From positions 434,001 through 498,000 of the forward strand of contig CALODJ010000010.1 of assembly GCA_942492025.1 (NCBI GenBank): a DNA stretch of 64,000 nt, read 5' to 3'. The notes under the pieces are model-generated. The model worked only from the letters and a program-made list of their open reading frames with translations, was not told the DNA's origin and ran no database searches. The translations under genes and the position numbers were made by a program. Source of the DNA: JABDQW01 sp942492025 (GTDB taxonomy: Bacteria > Pseudomonadota > Gammaproteobacteria > SZUA-229). This document shows, piece by piece, positions 35,966 to 46,329 of the stretch (the stretch's first letter is position 1; each line of letters opens with the position of its first letter).

Positions 35966-38839
35966 TCATGAAACCGCTGCTGTTATTTTTTCCTGCGGCA
36001 GCTGGATTCGGTCAGCAAGTCCTCGCAATACCGCGATCGCCTCATCCACACTCGCTTCATTGTGGCCGAGTGCGGCCTCAGCCAGGTGCTCGGCAGGTTC
36101 GGTAAAGGCGTCAAAGCCGGCGGAGCCACCGGTACCTTTGAGCCAGTGTGCTATTTCCGCGATTTGTGCAAAGTCATGCCTGGCCCTGGCGTGGTTCATC
36201 ACATCAAGCTGGTCGCTGAGTCGCTGAACAAAGCGCTCGACAATACTCGCTGCACGCGGATTGTTGGTTGGTAACCGCGAGAACAATGGCGTTGAATCCG
36301 GGACAGCTTGTCGTGGTGTTTGCGGCGCAGTGGTTGCAGCAGACTCGATATCACTGTCTAGCGAAACTCTCGCACGCATGTCATGCAATACCTGAATCGC
36401 TGCCGGGATCGCGGCCACGTCCTGCTGCTTGGCATTATCCTCGAGTTCTTTTGCCGGCTGGGTAAAATCGTTGAAGCCGACGGTACCACCAGCGCCTTTG
36501 AGCCAGTGCGCGAGGGCAGCGAGTTCGGTGAAATCGCGGTTCTGCCAGCACTGGTCCATTTGCGCCAACTTGTCATCCAGCCGCAGGATAAAGCGTTCAG
36601 CGATAACCCGCAGTCGCGGATTGGTGCTGGCGAATTGAGGGACAATCGGTTCTGCTGCGGACGCTTCGCTCGATTCCGCTGAGGGTGCGGCGCTGACGAC
36701 TGCCGATGCGCTGCCATCCAGCTGTGTGCCGCCCAGGTGTTCTGCCGCCACACTCAGCAGAGTGTCGATCTCGATGGGCTTACTGATAAAGCCGGTGAAG
36801 CCAGCCGCGATACATTTTTGTTCCACATCGCCCATTGCGTGGGCACTCAGCGCGATGATGGGCAAGTCCACGCCCTGGTCGCGTAACAGACCGGTGGCCG
36901 TCAAGCCATCCATGACTGGCATGCTCAGATCCATCAGAATCAGTTGATAATCCGACGCTAACGCCTTCTGATACCCTTCTTCGCCGTTCTCCGCGGTATC
37001 GACGGTCAAGCCGACTTCTTCCATGACGAGTTGCACCAGATCACGGTTTTCGGCGCCATCGTCAACAACCAGCACGCGGGATGGTGGAAATTGCCACTCG
37101 GTATGCTGTACCGCGTCGGTCTGCTGAGCCAGCACCAGCAGTTCCTCAACACCTAGCATACGCACGCCTTGCAGTGAACCGGTGTCCACACTGACCGTAA
37201 ACACACTACCCTCGCCTGACTGGCTGCGTACACTAATATCGCCGCCCAGGGCTTTGGCAAATTTCTGACTGATGGACAGCCCCAGACCGGTGCCGCCAAA
37301 ACGGCGCGTAATCGACGAATCAGCCTGTGTGAAGGGATCGAAAATTCGGGCTATTTGCGCTTCGTCCATACCGATGCCGCTATCGATCACGTCAACCAGA
37401 AAGCGCGGAGATTCGCCTTCATATTCCAGGCGGGGGACAATCCGCACACTGCCCTGTTCTGTGAACTTGATCGCGTTGCCCACCAGATTGGTGATGATCT
37501 GTCTGAATCGCGCCGGATCCGTTTGAATGAACTCGGGCAACTCACTGTCTGGCTCGTAGCTGAGGCTGATCCCTTTCTCTTGCGCTTTCACGCCGAGAAT
37601 ATTCACCAGCTCAGAAATGATCGTATACGGCGCGCACTGGATGCGTTCGACCTCGATGCGACCCGCTTCGACCTTTGACAGGTCCAGAATGTCATTGATC
37701 AACTCCAGCAAATGTTTGCCGCTCGAGTGAATCGTGTTCAGATGCCTGGATGTGTCCCGCTCGCCTTGTCCATAACCGCGTTTCAGCACTTCCGTGAAGC
37801 CAAGAATGGCGTTCATTGGCGTGCGAATCTCATGACTCATGTTAGCCAGGAAATCGCTCTTGGCGCGGTTGGCCTCTTCCGCCTCTTCCTTGGATTTACG
37901 CAATTCGACTTCTTTTTCTTCCAGCTGGGTCACATCATCAAAGCTGACCAGAACACCATTAATCGTTTTTCCATCGCCGACAATCGGTGCGCAATTGACT
38001 TTGAAGGTACGGTGTCCCGCGTCGTCACGCTGCAGGCGAACCATTTCGTTGAGCTGGCTATGGCCGTTCTGCAAGGCGGACGCCCACGGCGATAGTTGCG
38101 GCCCGGAATCACGGTCCCTATCGTATTGCCAGGGAAAATCCGAGGCCCGGTAGCCGATAATGTCATCCGGCGCTTTGCCGATAATGGCCGCGAAAGACTG
38201 ATTGGCGAGGACGATATTTTGTTTGCGGTCCAACACCAGCAAACCTTCTGTCATAGTATCCAACGCCGCCCGCACCCGATCCGGAATTGCCTGGGAGGGA
38301 TCCAGTTGTTTCAACATCTTGCCCAGATACAGATAAAACAACACGAATCCGGTAATCACGAAGAACACGGATTGTTGGAATAAGGGATCACCAGTGAAGC
38401 TGAACCAGCCCGGTTCATTGACAGGCTCGAATCGCAGTTGAATCACGCCCCATTGGTTATCGCCGGCCCAGACCGGCACCTCGATCTGGCTAGCCGTCGA
38501 CAGGCCATCTTCCAGAGGTAGCCAGTTCTGCTCGTGTTCGCCGACGAGGACAACCGTTTGCCCGTTCGCGCGGCGCACCGCGGCAGACAATAAATCGTCG
38601 TTGCGCTCGATCAGGAAAGCGAGATTGGCTTCCATGCGCCGCAGGTCAGAATGGGTGATGAACGCCGAGCTGTTGACGGCGATGGCCTCGGCCAGCGCGA
38701 CGCGTCCGCTATGCACAGCTTGTCGGGCATCCGGAATCAGGCCGAGAAAGCTGGCCGTGAATAACAGGCTGAGCATCAAGCCCACCAGTCCGAGGGTGAT
38801 ACGCACTTTGGTGTCCATGTTCTGGAACGGCAGCCTCAT
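35966..38839 (-). CDS. hybrid sensor histidine kinase with receiver and two HPt domains
   Basis: The 957-residue protein has a transmembrane helix at about 14-35, a ~115-residue periplasmic sensor region, a second helix at about 157-173, a PAS domain (about 190-305), HisKA with the phospho-acceptor His336 (ANMSHEIRTPMN), a GHKL ATPase domain (NLVGNAIKFT, DSGIGM, GTGLGLSIS), a receiver (VLVVDDGAENRD; Asp in LILMDLSMPVMDG), and two tandem HPt domains with ALAHWLKGAGG and EIAHWLKGTGG. Its ATG overlaps the stop of the giant surface-protein gene (TGATG at 38841-38837), so both are translated from one message. The periplasmic part may sense the state of that protein or its export. The tandem HPt domains are similar and probably arose by duplication. 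Confidence 0.92.
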   Translation of the reverse strand: MRLPFQNMDTKVRITLGLVGLMLSLLFTASFLGLIPDARQAVHSGRVALAEAIAVNSSAFITHSDLRRMEANLAFLIERNDDLLSAAVRRANGQTVVLVGEHEQNWLPLEDGLSTASQIEVPVWAGDNQWGVIQLRFEPVNEPGWFSFTGDPLFQQSVFFVITGFVLFYLYLGKMLKQLDPSQAIPDRVRAALDTMTEGLLVLDRKQNIVLANQSFAAIIGKAPDDIIGYRASDFPWQYDRDRDSGPQLSPWASALQNGHSQLNEMVRLQRDDAGHRTFKVNCAPIVGDGKTINGVLVSFDDVTQLEEKEVELRKSKEEAEEANRAKSDFLANMSHEIRTPMNAILGFTEVLKRGYGQGERDTSRHLNTIHSSGKHLLELINDILDLSKVEAGRIEVERIQCAPYTIISELVNILGVKAQEKGISLSYEPDSELPEFIQTDPARFRQIITNLVGNAIKFTEQGSVRIVPRLEYEGESPRFLVDVIDSGIGMDEAQIARIFDPFTQADSSITRRFGGTGLGLSISQKFAKALGGDISVRSQSGEGSVFTVSVDTGSLQGVRMLGVEELLVLAQQTDAVQHTEWQFPPSRVLVVDDGAENRDLVQLVMEEVGLTVDTAENGEEGYQKALASDYQLILMDLSMPVMDGLTATGLLRDQGVDLPIIALSAHAMGDVEQKCIAAGFTGFISKPIEIDTLLSVAAEHLGGTQLDGSASAVVSAAPSAESSEASAAEPIVPQFASTNPRLRVIAERFILRLDDKLAQMDQCWQNRDFTELAALAHWLKGAGGTVGFNDFTQPAKELEDNAKQQDVAAIPAAIQVLHDMRARVSLDSDIESAATTAPQTPRQAVPDSTPLFSRLPTNNPRAASIVERFVQRLSDQLDVMNHARARHDFAQIAEIAHWLKGTGGSAGFDAFTEPAEHLAEAALGHNEASVDEAIAVLRGLADRIQLPQEKITAAVS

Positions 38840-41800
38840 CAGCCCTTGTCCTCCTTGTTCAGGTCTTCGTTTTCCACCTCAGGCGGCGGCTGGTCTTGCG
38901 TGACCAGGGATTCCAGTGAATCGTCAGCATCGCTGTCGTCATCATCTCCGTTCTTCATACTGGCCAGAATCGGTGTCGGGTCGATGAAGCTCCAGACCGG
39001 CAGTGCGGATAGAACGCTGCTCAACAGCACACCGCCGCGTACCAGGTAAGCCACGTAACCGATGGTCAGACTCGTCGTCAGTACCACGCCGGTACCCGCT
39101 GTCATTTGTCGCGAAACCATATCCTCGGTCGCGTCCTCCCTCAACTGATCCATGTCGCGGTTGAAATCATCCTTCGCGAGCAGATTCATTGGATCGAACA
39201 ATTCACCCGCTTCCAGCTGCAGGTTATCCCAGCCGGGCAGCTGAATCCTGATCGCCTGCAGCAGACTTTGCAGATTGACTTTGACCGAGCTATCAACACC
39301 TACACGCTGATTGGAGTCATAGTCAGGTGGCGTATCTGGGCCCTGAACGCCTGGATCGCCTGGAAATACCGGGACAGCCTCCGAAACGGCTGCTTGTGCG
39401 GGTTTTTCCTCTGGTGTGGTTTCATCTTCCGTCACACCTTCGGTCACCGTGTCTACTTCTTGCACGGCTGTCTCTGTGACAACCGGGTCTACCACGGACA
39501 TGGAGACCTGGACGGGTAAATCAGGTCGTACCACAACGGGTGGATCTATAGGAGGTACATAGACCGGGGTGACGACCGTTGCCGGATTAACATTGGCAGT
39601 AAGGGTGCTCGGTGCGCTGCTGTAAGCGGTACCGTCGGAGACGCTGAAACTGAAACTGTCGGCACCGTTGAAACCGGCAGTCGGGGTATAGCTTAGGTTA
39701 GCGAGATCAGCCGCCACTATGACATCACCGGCATTGACTACCGTGGTACCGTTCATCAGCACACCATTGGCAGGGATCGTATCAATGCGCAGCGCGACGA
39801 TACCGGCGTTTTCGGCATCAGCAAACGGGAAGTCACTGACGGCGAATGTCAGGGATGCGTCTTCCATGGTACTGATACTGAAATCCCCGGAATTCGGGAT
39901 GTCATTGATGGCATTCACGGTAATCGTCATGGTGTTGGGTGCCGCGCTGTAATCGATACCGTCGAAAACGCTGAAGGCAAAACTGTCCGTACCATTGAAA
40001 TCAGCCGCTGGCGTAAAGCTGAGGTTACTCAGATTCGCTGCGACGATCACATCACCGGCATTAATCGCAGTAGCGCCGTTCATCAACACACCATTGGTTG
40101 GCAGCGCGTCGATACGCAGGGCTACGATACTGGCGCTCTCCACATCCGCGAACGGAAAATCAGCGGCGGTAAAGGTCCAGGCCTGATCCTCGTTGGTGCT
40201 GGTCATGCTATCCATCGAGGACGGTACATTGTTGACCGCACTGACGGTGATCGTCATCGTGTTCGGGTTGACGCTGTAATCGGTGCCATCGGATACACTG
40301 AAAGTAAAGCTGTCTGAGCCGTTGAAATTGGTATTAGGAGTATAGGTGAGGTTATCCAGATCCGCTGCCAGCACTACATCGCCGGGATTGAGTAATACGG
40401 CACCGTTTTGCAGTACACCGTTGCCGGGCAATGAATCAATGCGCAGTGAGTCAATAGTAGCGGTCTCAAGGTCGCTGAAGACAAAATCGCTGGCGGCGAA
40501 GGTTATAGCTATATTCTCTACGGTAACGACACTGCTGTCCGCCGAGGTGGGAAGGTCATTCACCGGTGTCACGTCCAGCGTGATCGTGCCGGTCAACGGG
40601 CCGCTGGCGTCTTCATCGCCGTCATCGATGGCCACAGCGATGCTGGTATCGACCTCGTTGTCGGCCACAGGCGTGAACGTCAGATTCGCCAGTGCGGTGT
40701 TCACATTGGCCACGGTGTCGGTGATGGTCCAAACGCCGGTGGCGGCGGTGTAGCTCGCGCCGTCGTTCGCGCTCAGGCTGCCGGTCGCGGTGTTGGCCAG
40801 CGTCAAGGTGGCGGTAATGGTCTCGCCGGCATCGACGTCACTGACCACGATGTCGGTGATCGGTACGCTGGCATCGCCTTCGTTATAGCTCGACGTGCTG
40901 CTCAGGTTCGTGGCCGTCGGTGCGTCGTTGACACGGTTGATGGTCACTGTGGTGGCCGATAGCACCGATTGGTAGCCGGCGCCGCCCTGGTCATCCACAT
41001 CCACACTGATATCGGTGGTAAAGCTGCCCGTCGAACCGCTGTTATCGACCGGCTTGAATTGCACATTATCCAGCGCGGTGTTGGCCTGGGCCACTGTCAA
41101 TGCTGAAGCCGTGTACACACCACCACCTTGATCGATGAAACCACCGCCGGTAATCGTGCCGGCAGTGGGATCACTCAAGGTGATACGCAGTACCAGGTCA
41201 TTCTCGCCAACATCCACGTCGGACACACTCAATGCGCTAAACAGATTCAAGGCAACCGCGTTGTCATCGACCGAGGTCGTGGTCAGACTGCCCAAGCCGG
41301 TTGGGTTGTCATTGACGGGGGCTATCGTGATGATCCCGTTGCCGATAGCTGAAGCGGCCAGGTCATCATCGAGCACCTGGTAATCAAAAGTCAGTTGTCC
41401 GTTGAAATGCAAATCCGGCGTGAAGGTAAAGGTGGTGCCCAGTCCACCGGAACCGCCGGTCAGCGCGAGCGTGCCATTCACCACGTTGCTGATCGAAACC
41501 GTCAGGGCCGCATCCGCGTCATCAGGATCATTGGCGCCCAACAGTGTCAACATTTCGGCGTGGTTATACAGCTGGTCGGTGTCTTCGATGCCGGTATCCC
41601 GCGCAAACACATTTTGCCCGGTATTCAACGCACCAAAGGTATTCGCCGAGGCTGCCATCCAGGTCATTTCCGAACCGGTGCCTGTCAACTGCAGGGAATC
41701 ACCCACCAGGGTCGCGCCATCTTCCGCCACACCGATATTGGTACTAGTCAATCCGGCTGCTGGGCCGTCACCCGCCGTGAGTGTGCCCTCGTAGCTGATG

Positions 41801-44800
41801 AACTGGACGACATCGGCACTGACATTGACCAGGGCGATACCGTCTGCGCCGGTACCAGAATTTTGAATGGGTGCGATAGCAAATGCCAGGGTACCGAAGT
41901 TGTCGGCCTGGTTCGGAATAATTCCAGCTAAGGCCTCGGTGTGATAGGCCAGACCGTCAGCACCACTATAAAAAACAAGACTCCAACCGGTTAGATCGGT
42001 ACCGGCTGGCGCCATGACTTCGACGGCTTCACCCACATCCACGCCGATGTTGTCGTAATGTAGCTCATTGATGAAGACCTCTGGTGGGATCGATATGGTG
42101 GGTGCCTGGTTGCCGGTCACAGTGACCTGATGATCGGGCGTAAAGGCCAGGTACACGGGCTTTTCGAGGCCGCCTGGACCATCATCGGCAAAAACCTCAC
42201 CGGTGATGCCGTCGTAGCGCAGGACCTTTTCATTATCGAGACTCGATACATAAAGCTGACCATCCGGGCCAAAGGCAAGGCCGGTCGCAAACGACAGATC
42301 AGGGTGGGTAAAATAACTCGTCAGCACAGTGCCATCCCACTTGGCCACTTCATCGTCGCTGCCATTAGCGATGTACAGATTGCCCGCGGCATCAAACACG
42401 ATCTGCTCTGGTTTGTTCAGACCAGAACCGATAACCAATATCGGGGTACCGCCGCTCGCGCCATCGAACTTGACCACGCTGTCGTCGTTATAGCTCGCCA
42501 CGTACAGATCGCCATCAGGGCCAAAGGCGAGCCCGGTTGGCCCGTCCAGCAGACCGCCAGAAATACCCCACACGATCACGGAACTTCCGTCGGCCGAGAA
42601 ACGTAGAATGTTGTCATCACCATCGTTGGAGACATACAAATTACCATCGCTGCCCCAGGCCATGTCGGTGGGTTTATTCAGTAAGGCGTTGGCGCTAAAG
42701 ACGCCCAGGTAACTGCCGTCCGCCGCAAACTTGACGATATTGTCCGAGTTATGACCGGAGACATAGAAATTACCGTCCGGGCCGACCACCGGTGCGTATG
42801 GTCGGTTAAGTACTCCACCGGTGGCATCGAACGTCCCATCCAGATTCCCGCTTTCGCCATCGAAGCGAAAGATATCGTCCCCGCCAGCAACCCAGTTGCC
42901 GACAAGCAGGTCACTGGCTGTCCAGGTGGTGCCGCCAGTGTCTGTGGCGGCGACGGTAATGCTATGAGTATAACCGGCTGTGTTGTAGACATGACTCACC
43001 GTAGTCGTTGAGCCGGTGTACGCTTCGGTGGTAACGGTGCCATCACCCCAATTAATGGTATAGCTGATGATATCGTTGGTACCGGGATCGATGGTCTTGA
43101 TTTCCAGTGAGAAGGTATCACTCGCCGCTACGGTCGCAGCACCGCCCACAGATATGCTGGGTGTGATGTCGTTCACGTCAATGGTTATATCAGTACTGGT
43201 AGTGTACAGGCCATCGTCGGCTTGCACGGTTATGGTCAGACTGGTATCGAGTTCGTAGTCTATGTCACCTGCGTCTTTGACCGTGATTTCACCAGTCGAC
43301 GCATCAATAGCAAAGGCATTTTCACCATCTGCATCGGGGTTCACATTGGTTGTGATCGAATAGGTGATGCCCGCATCGACCGCGCCGCCATCACCATCAT
43401 CCGCGTCGACATTCCCGACGACAGTGCCGGTGGTCGCGCCTTCATCAACATTGAACGGTCCCGCATTCTGGAATACCGGTGCGCCACTTGATCCGACTTC
43501 AAAGGCCAGATCACTAAAGATGTCTGGGAAACCGTTATGATGGCGGTCGCCAAAAAAATAAGGATTGGTGAAATTCCAACCATAGTTAAGTGTTCCGGAG
43601 CTTGGACCGACTTCAACCTGGATCGTATAGGTCTGAAAATCATTCAGAGAAACCGGGGCAAAGTTAAAGTTTTCCAGCGTTGGATTTTCATTCAGTGTCG
43701 ATGCATCCTTGGTGGCGCTTGCCAAGACGGTACCATTCCAGCCATCACGCAGGGACACGGTAATCGTGCCGGAAGCTGCACCATCTCTGTCGAGTTCGAT
43801 GCTTATGTAGTCGACGTCATAGGTGCCGCCGCCGCTGTCATGCGCGAATGACTGGCCAAAGGCATTCGCGCTATCGAAAACCGAACTCGTGTTTGAACTG
43901 GTCTGCGAAACATAGTCGACCAGGACACCCTGCCATTGCTGTTGTGCCGCTTCTCCAACAACAATGCGTGCCTCGATATCACCGATCTGATGTTCCAGCT
44001 CCCAGTCACCCCCTACGCTGATCCCACCAGTCAGGTCTTCACTGGCTGCCACGTCGGCACCGGTCAGGCGGCTTAGCTGTTCAACCAGTTCCTTACCGGT
44101 CTCGCTGCCTGCCAGGTTACAGCCGTAGAACAACAGGTCGGCCTCGCTGCTGAGGTTATCCTGCCAACCAGCAATACTGCTGGCGTATTGTTCGATATTG
44201 GTTGATCGCAACCAGGTGTCGCCCAATTGGACGACATCAGTATTACCATGGCCGATGACATGCACAGCGTCGAGATTGTGGTACGCGTCCAGGATATCGC
44301 TGATTTGATCGATACCGTCGGTATTGGCATCGAGGATAATGATGTCGTAACGGACACCGCTATCTGCCTGCTGTATGTCCGCTAATAGTAACTCGTAGTC
44401 GGGTGTGTGGCTGTCCACGAAGATAATTTCTTGGCGTGCTGGTTCGCTGTCAGCAGGATCGCGCTTGAGCAGACTCTCAATGGTAACGCTGAAATCATCC
44501 AGGACACCACCGTTGTCGCCCGCGCTTAACGCGTCAAATGAATCCAGATCCAGCGCTGCTGGCAACAAGCTGCCGGTATCATTGAGATCCTGCTCGGGTT
44601 GATGCAGAGCCGACAGGAAGGCAGTCACTTGTTCGGCATCGTAGGCCTCGTCTCCGGTATCCCGATCGGATTGAAAAGTACTGAGGTCCGCAGAAACCTG
44701 GGTACCCAGGGGGTCGGCGGACAATAACAGGCGAGGCTCCAGTGGCTCCAGTTCGAAATGGCTATCATCCGCATCGAACCGGCTCGGTACATTCTTGATG

Positions 44801-44817
44801 GATGATCGGTTAGCCAT
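38839..44817 (-). CDS. giant LEPR-XLL / DUF4347 / cadherin-like surface protein
   Basis: The 1992-residue protein is probably an exported adhesin or matrix protein. It lacks a classical signal peptide. Instead, residues 21-35 read FELEPLEPRLLLSAD, the LEPR-XLL motif of large surface proteins. Next come DUF4347 (about 145-290, EIIFVDSHTPDYELLLADI to FYGCNLAGSETG), a beta-rich domain, a cadherin-like repeat, PKD-like and NHL-type propeller repeats (GPDGNFYVSGHNSDN, about 640-870), a lamin-tail-like domain (FINELHYDNIGVDVGE), and several cadherin/VCBS-like repeats to about 1750. Three ~100-residue repeats near the end are almost alike. A hydrophobic stretch lies near residues 1905-1945, then an acidic tail. 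ATG 44817 is preferred over an upstream TTG. Calcium binding by the acidic loops is inferred. Confidence 0.88.
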   Translation of the reverse strand: MANRSSIKNVPSRFDADDSHFELEPLEPRLLLSADPLGTQVSADLSTFQSDRDTGDEAYDAEQVTAFLSALHQPEQDLNDTGSLLPAALDLDSFDALSAGDNGGVLDDFSVTIESLLKRDPADSEPARQEIIFVDSHTPDYELLLADIQQADSGVRYDIIILDANTDGIDQISDILDAYHNLDAVHVIGHGNTDVVQLGDTWLRSTNIEQYASSIAGWQDNLSSEADLLFYGCNLAGSETGKELVEQLSRLTGADVAASEDLTGGISVGGDWELEHQIGDIEARIVVGEAAQQQWQGVLVDYVSQTSSNTSSVFDSANAFGQSFAHDSGGGTYDVDYISIELDRDGAASGTITVSLRDGWNGTVLASATKDASTLNENPTLENFNFAPVSLNDFQTYTIQVEVGPSSGTLNYGWNFTNPYFFGDRHHNGFPDIFSDLAFEVGSSGAPVFQNAGPFNVDEGATTGTVVGNVDADDGDGGAVDAGITYSITTNVNPDADGENAFAIDASTGEITVKDAGDIDYELDTSLTITVQADDGLYTTSTDITIDVNDITPSISVGGAATVAASDTFSLEIKTIDPGTNDIISYTINWGDGTVTTEAYTGSTTTVSHVYNTAGYTHSITVAATDTGGTTWTASDLLVGNWVAGGDDIFRFDGESGNLDGTFDATGGVLNRPYAPVVGPDGNFYVSGHNSDNIVKFAADGSYLGVFSANALLNKPTDMAWGSDGNLYVSNDGDDNILRFSADGSSVIVWGISGGLLDGPTGLAFGPDGDLYVASYNDDSVVKFDGASGGTPILVIGSGLNKPEQIVFDAAGNLYIANGSDDEVAKWDGTVLTSYFTHPDLSFATGLAFGPDGQLYVSSLDNEKVLRYDGITGEVFADDGPGGLEKPVYLAFTPDHQVTVTGNQAPTISIPPEVFINELHYDNIGVDVGEAVEVMAPAGTDLTGWSLVFYSGADGLAYHTEALAGIIPNQADNFGTLAFAIAPIQNSGTGADGIALVNVSADVVQFISYEGTLTAGDGPAAGLTSTNIGVAEDGATLVGDSLQLTGTGSEMTWMAASANTFGALNTGQNVFARDTGIEDTDQLYNHAEMLTLLGANDPDDADAALTVSISNVVNGTLALTGGSGGLGTTFTFTPDLHFNGQLTFDYQVLDDDLAASAIGNGIITIAPVNDNPTGLGSLTTTSVDDNAVALNLFSALSVSDVDVGENDLVLRITLSDPTAGTITGGGFIDQGGGVYTASALTVAQANTALDNVQFKPVDNSGSTGSFTTDISVDVDDQGGAGYQSVLSATTVTINRVNDAPTATNLSSTSSYNEGDASVPITDIVVSDVDAGETITATLTLANTATGSLSANDGASYTAATGVWTITDTVANVNTALANLTFTPVADNEVDTSIAVAIDDGDEDASGPLTGTITLDVTPVNDLPTSADSSVVTVENIAITFAASDFVFSDLETATIDSLRIDSLPGNGVLQNGAVLLNPGDVVLAADLDNLTYTPNTNFNGSDSFTFSVSDGTDYSVNPNTMTITVSAVNNVPSSMDSMTSTNEDQAWTFTAADFPFADVESASIVALRIDALPTNGVLMNGATAINAGDVIVAANLSNLSFTPAADFNGTDSFAFSVFDGIDYSAAPNTMTITVNAINDIPNSGDFSISTMEDASLTFAVSDFPFADAENAGIVALRIDTIPANGVLMNGTTVVNAGDVIVAADLANLSYTPTAGFNGADSFSFSVSDGTAYSSAPSTLTANVNPATVVTPVYVPPIDPPVVVRPDLPVQVSMSVVDPVVTETAVQEVDTVTEGVTEDETTPEEKPAQAAVSEAVPVFPGDPGVQGPDTPPDYDSNQRVGVDSSVKVNLQSLLQAIRIQLPGWDNLQLEAGELFDPMNLLAKDDFNRDMDQLREDATEDMVSRQMTAGTGVVLTTSLTIGYVAYLVRGGVLLSSVLSALPVWSFIDPTPILASMKNGDDDDSDADDSLESLVTQDQPPPEVENEDLNKEDKG

Positions 44818-44859
44818 AGCGCTCAACCCAGGATTTGGTGAAGATCATCACCGTAATCC

Positions 44860-44932
44860 GTAGAAGGGTGCGCCGTGCGCACCAGAACAGCCTCGCAATC
44901 TGACGATTCGCGGTGCGCATGGCGCACCCTAC
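44860..44932. repeat. palindromic GGGTGCGCC repeat (copy 1)
   Basis: GGGTGCGCCGTGCGCACC and GGTGCGCATGGCGCACCC arms face each other across about 28 bp. The same element occurs at 54649-54720 (perfect 22-bp arms) and, with a decayed right arm, at 54157-54232. The flank TATCACGGTTCAG is shared in inverted orientation with the 54649 copy, so the repeat is longer than the hairpin. It lies between the surface-protein gene and the HlyD gene. Confidence 0.8.
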
Positions 44933-45036
44933 GATCTTGCGTACGCGAGTATCAATCTGAACCGTGATAAGCACGCTTGAAAGACACCCGCATTTCCGAT
45001 CATCCAGAGTTTTCTGGGCAGGCATGACATTAGAAA

Positions 45037-46329
45037 CTACGGTTGCCATGTATCGGTTATTTCACCGAGCAAGAATCCAGCCATATAACCGACCGTATCT
45101 TTTTCGGGCAGATACACCTTGAACCACCCCTGGACTTCCTCGATCTTGTAAATCGAATCCGACTGTCCGGCTTTGCGAATGATGGCGGCCCGTTGATTAG
45201 GTTCAGCACGAACGTTCACTACCGGTCTTTTCAACCAAATTCTTGGCATTGCGCTGATGTCATCATCATACTGACCGAAAACAGGTGTTTTCTTCTGATG
45301 CTCGATCGATCGGTCGCCTTCAGTCGTATCCTCGTCAGTTCCATACCCATCAACGGCATCAGTCTGCGTGGATATCTCCCGTTCGTCCAACATCGCCAGC
45401 TGCATCACATCAGGTTTACGTGTCGTTTCGCCCGATCGCAGTGCTTGCGGTATGACCGGTTCACTGGCGTCTACCATTTGCTTCGGTGTGCTGTTCAAGT
45501 CGAACTGGGCATGGCATTTGATGCCTGCCGGTAGCGCGTTACCAGGATTGTCCATGGTCAGGCGCACACCAAATGTGCCGCTCGCGGCATCGCCCATTCT
45601 ATCGACGACGGTTACTTTCGCCTGCCTGGCTTCATCGCTGACGATTTCAGGGAAGACGTCGGCACTCATGCCCACCTGAATTTTGCCGAACATTTCCATC
45701 GGTACAATCGCTTCTATGTGCAGCGGGTCCAACTGGGCGACGCGCATGATGGGTTGGTCTTCTACGTATTCTGCGGAATATTTGAAACGCTGTACCACCA
45801 CACCCTCGATCGGGCTGCGCACATGACGCTGCCGTAATTCCTCCTCCGCTTTACGCAGCTCGAGCTGTCGCAACCGGTGAAGATCCCTGGCATGCTGTAA
45901 CTTGAGCTTGGCCGCTTCGGCATTACGTTCGGCTTCATCCTTGTCCTGAGTCGATATGGCATTCTGCCCATGTAGCGAGGACAAACGCTCTTGTTTACGC
46001 TTGTCATAGTCCATGTTGACTTTACCCAGCATGACTTCGGACACCATGGTCGAGCGCGCCTCGGCAATATCGACGGCGGCTTTCTCCACGTCTGAATCCA
46101 GCATTGCGACGACCTGATTCTGCTCGACCTGATCGCCCCGCTCCACGTACACTTTGTCAATGACGCCCGGAGCGGCGCTGCTGACATCGACCGTCAGATA
46201 GGGTGTTATCACACAGTCCACTGCGGTTTCCACTGCCGCGACCGCTATGGGCTGGCAAATCAGTAGCACTGCTGCCACGATGCTTTTCGCTGGCCGCCTC
46301 ATTAGTGCCGGAAAAAGGGGTAAACGCAT
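45037..46329 (-). CDS. HlyD-type periplasmic adaptor with C-terminal SH3-like domain
   Basis: The 430-residue product has a signal peptide or N-terminal anchor (AAVLLICQPIAVAA) and a biotinyl-lipoyl half-site (VSSAAPGVIDKVYVERGDQVEQNQVVAMLDSD). A helical hairpin follows (about 95-170, KQERLSSLHGQNAISTQDKDEAERNAEAAKLKLQHARDLH), then the second lipoyl half (VRSPIEGVVVQRF) and a beta-barrel. A linker leads to an added SH3b-like domain (about 370-430, VNVRAEPNQRAAIIRKAGQSDSIYKIEEVQGWFKVYL) that may bind peptidoglycan. It has a good GGAGAG ribosome-binding site. It is the third HlyD-related protein in the cluster; no inner-membrane pump or TolC is encoded with it. It may bridge the periplasm for export of the surface protein. 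Confidence 0.85.
   Translation of the reverse strand: MRLPLFPALMRRPAKSIVAAVLLICQPIAVAAVETAVDCVITPYLTVDVSSAAPGVIDKVYVERGDQVEQNQVVAMLDSDVEKAAVDIAEARSTMVSEVMLGKVNMDYDKRKQERLSSLHGQNAISTQDKDEAERNAEAAKLKLQHARDLHRLRQLELRKAEEELRQRHVRSPIEGVVVQRFKYSAEYVEDQPIMRVAQLDPLHIEAIVPMEMFGKIQVGMSADVFPEIVSDEARQAKVTVVDRMGDAASGTFGVRLTMDNPGNALPAGIKCHAQFDLNSTPKQMVDASEPVIPQALRSGETTRKPDVMQLAMLDEREISTQTDAVDGYGTDEDTTEGDRSIEHQKKTPVFGQYDDDISAMPRIWLKRPVVNVRAEPNQRAAIIRKAGQSDSIYKIEEVQGWFKVYLPEKDTVGYMAGFLLGEITDTWQP

Noticed and set aside
44826..45049. A 79-codon minus-strand frame through the palindromic repeat (starting at 45049)
   Set aside because: It covers the GGGTGCGCC hairpin and overlaps the HlyD-SH3 gene end; the sequence is explained by the repeat.
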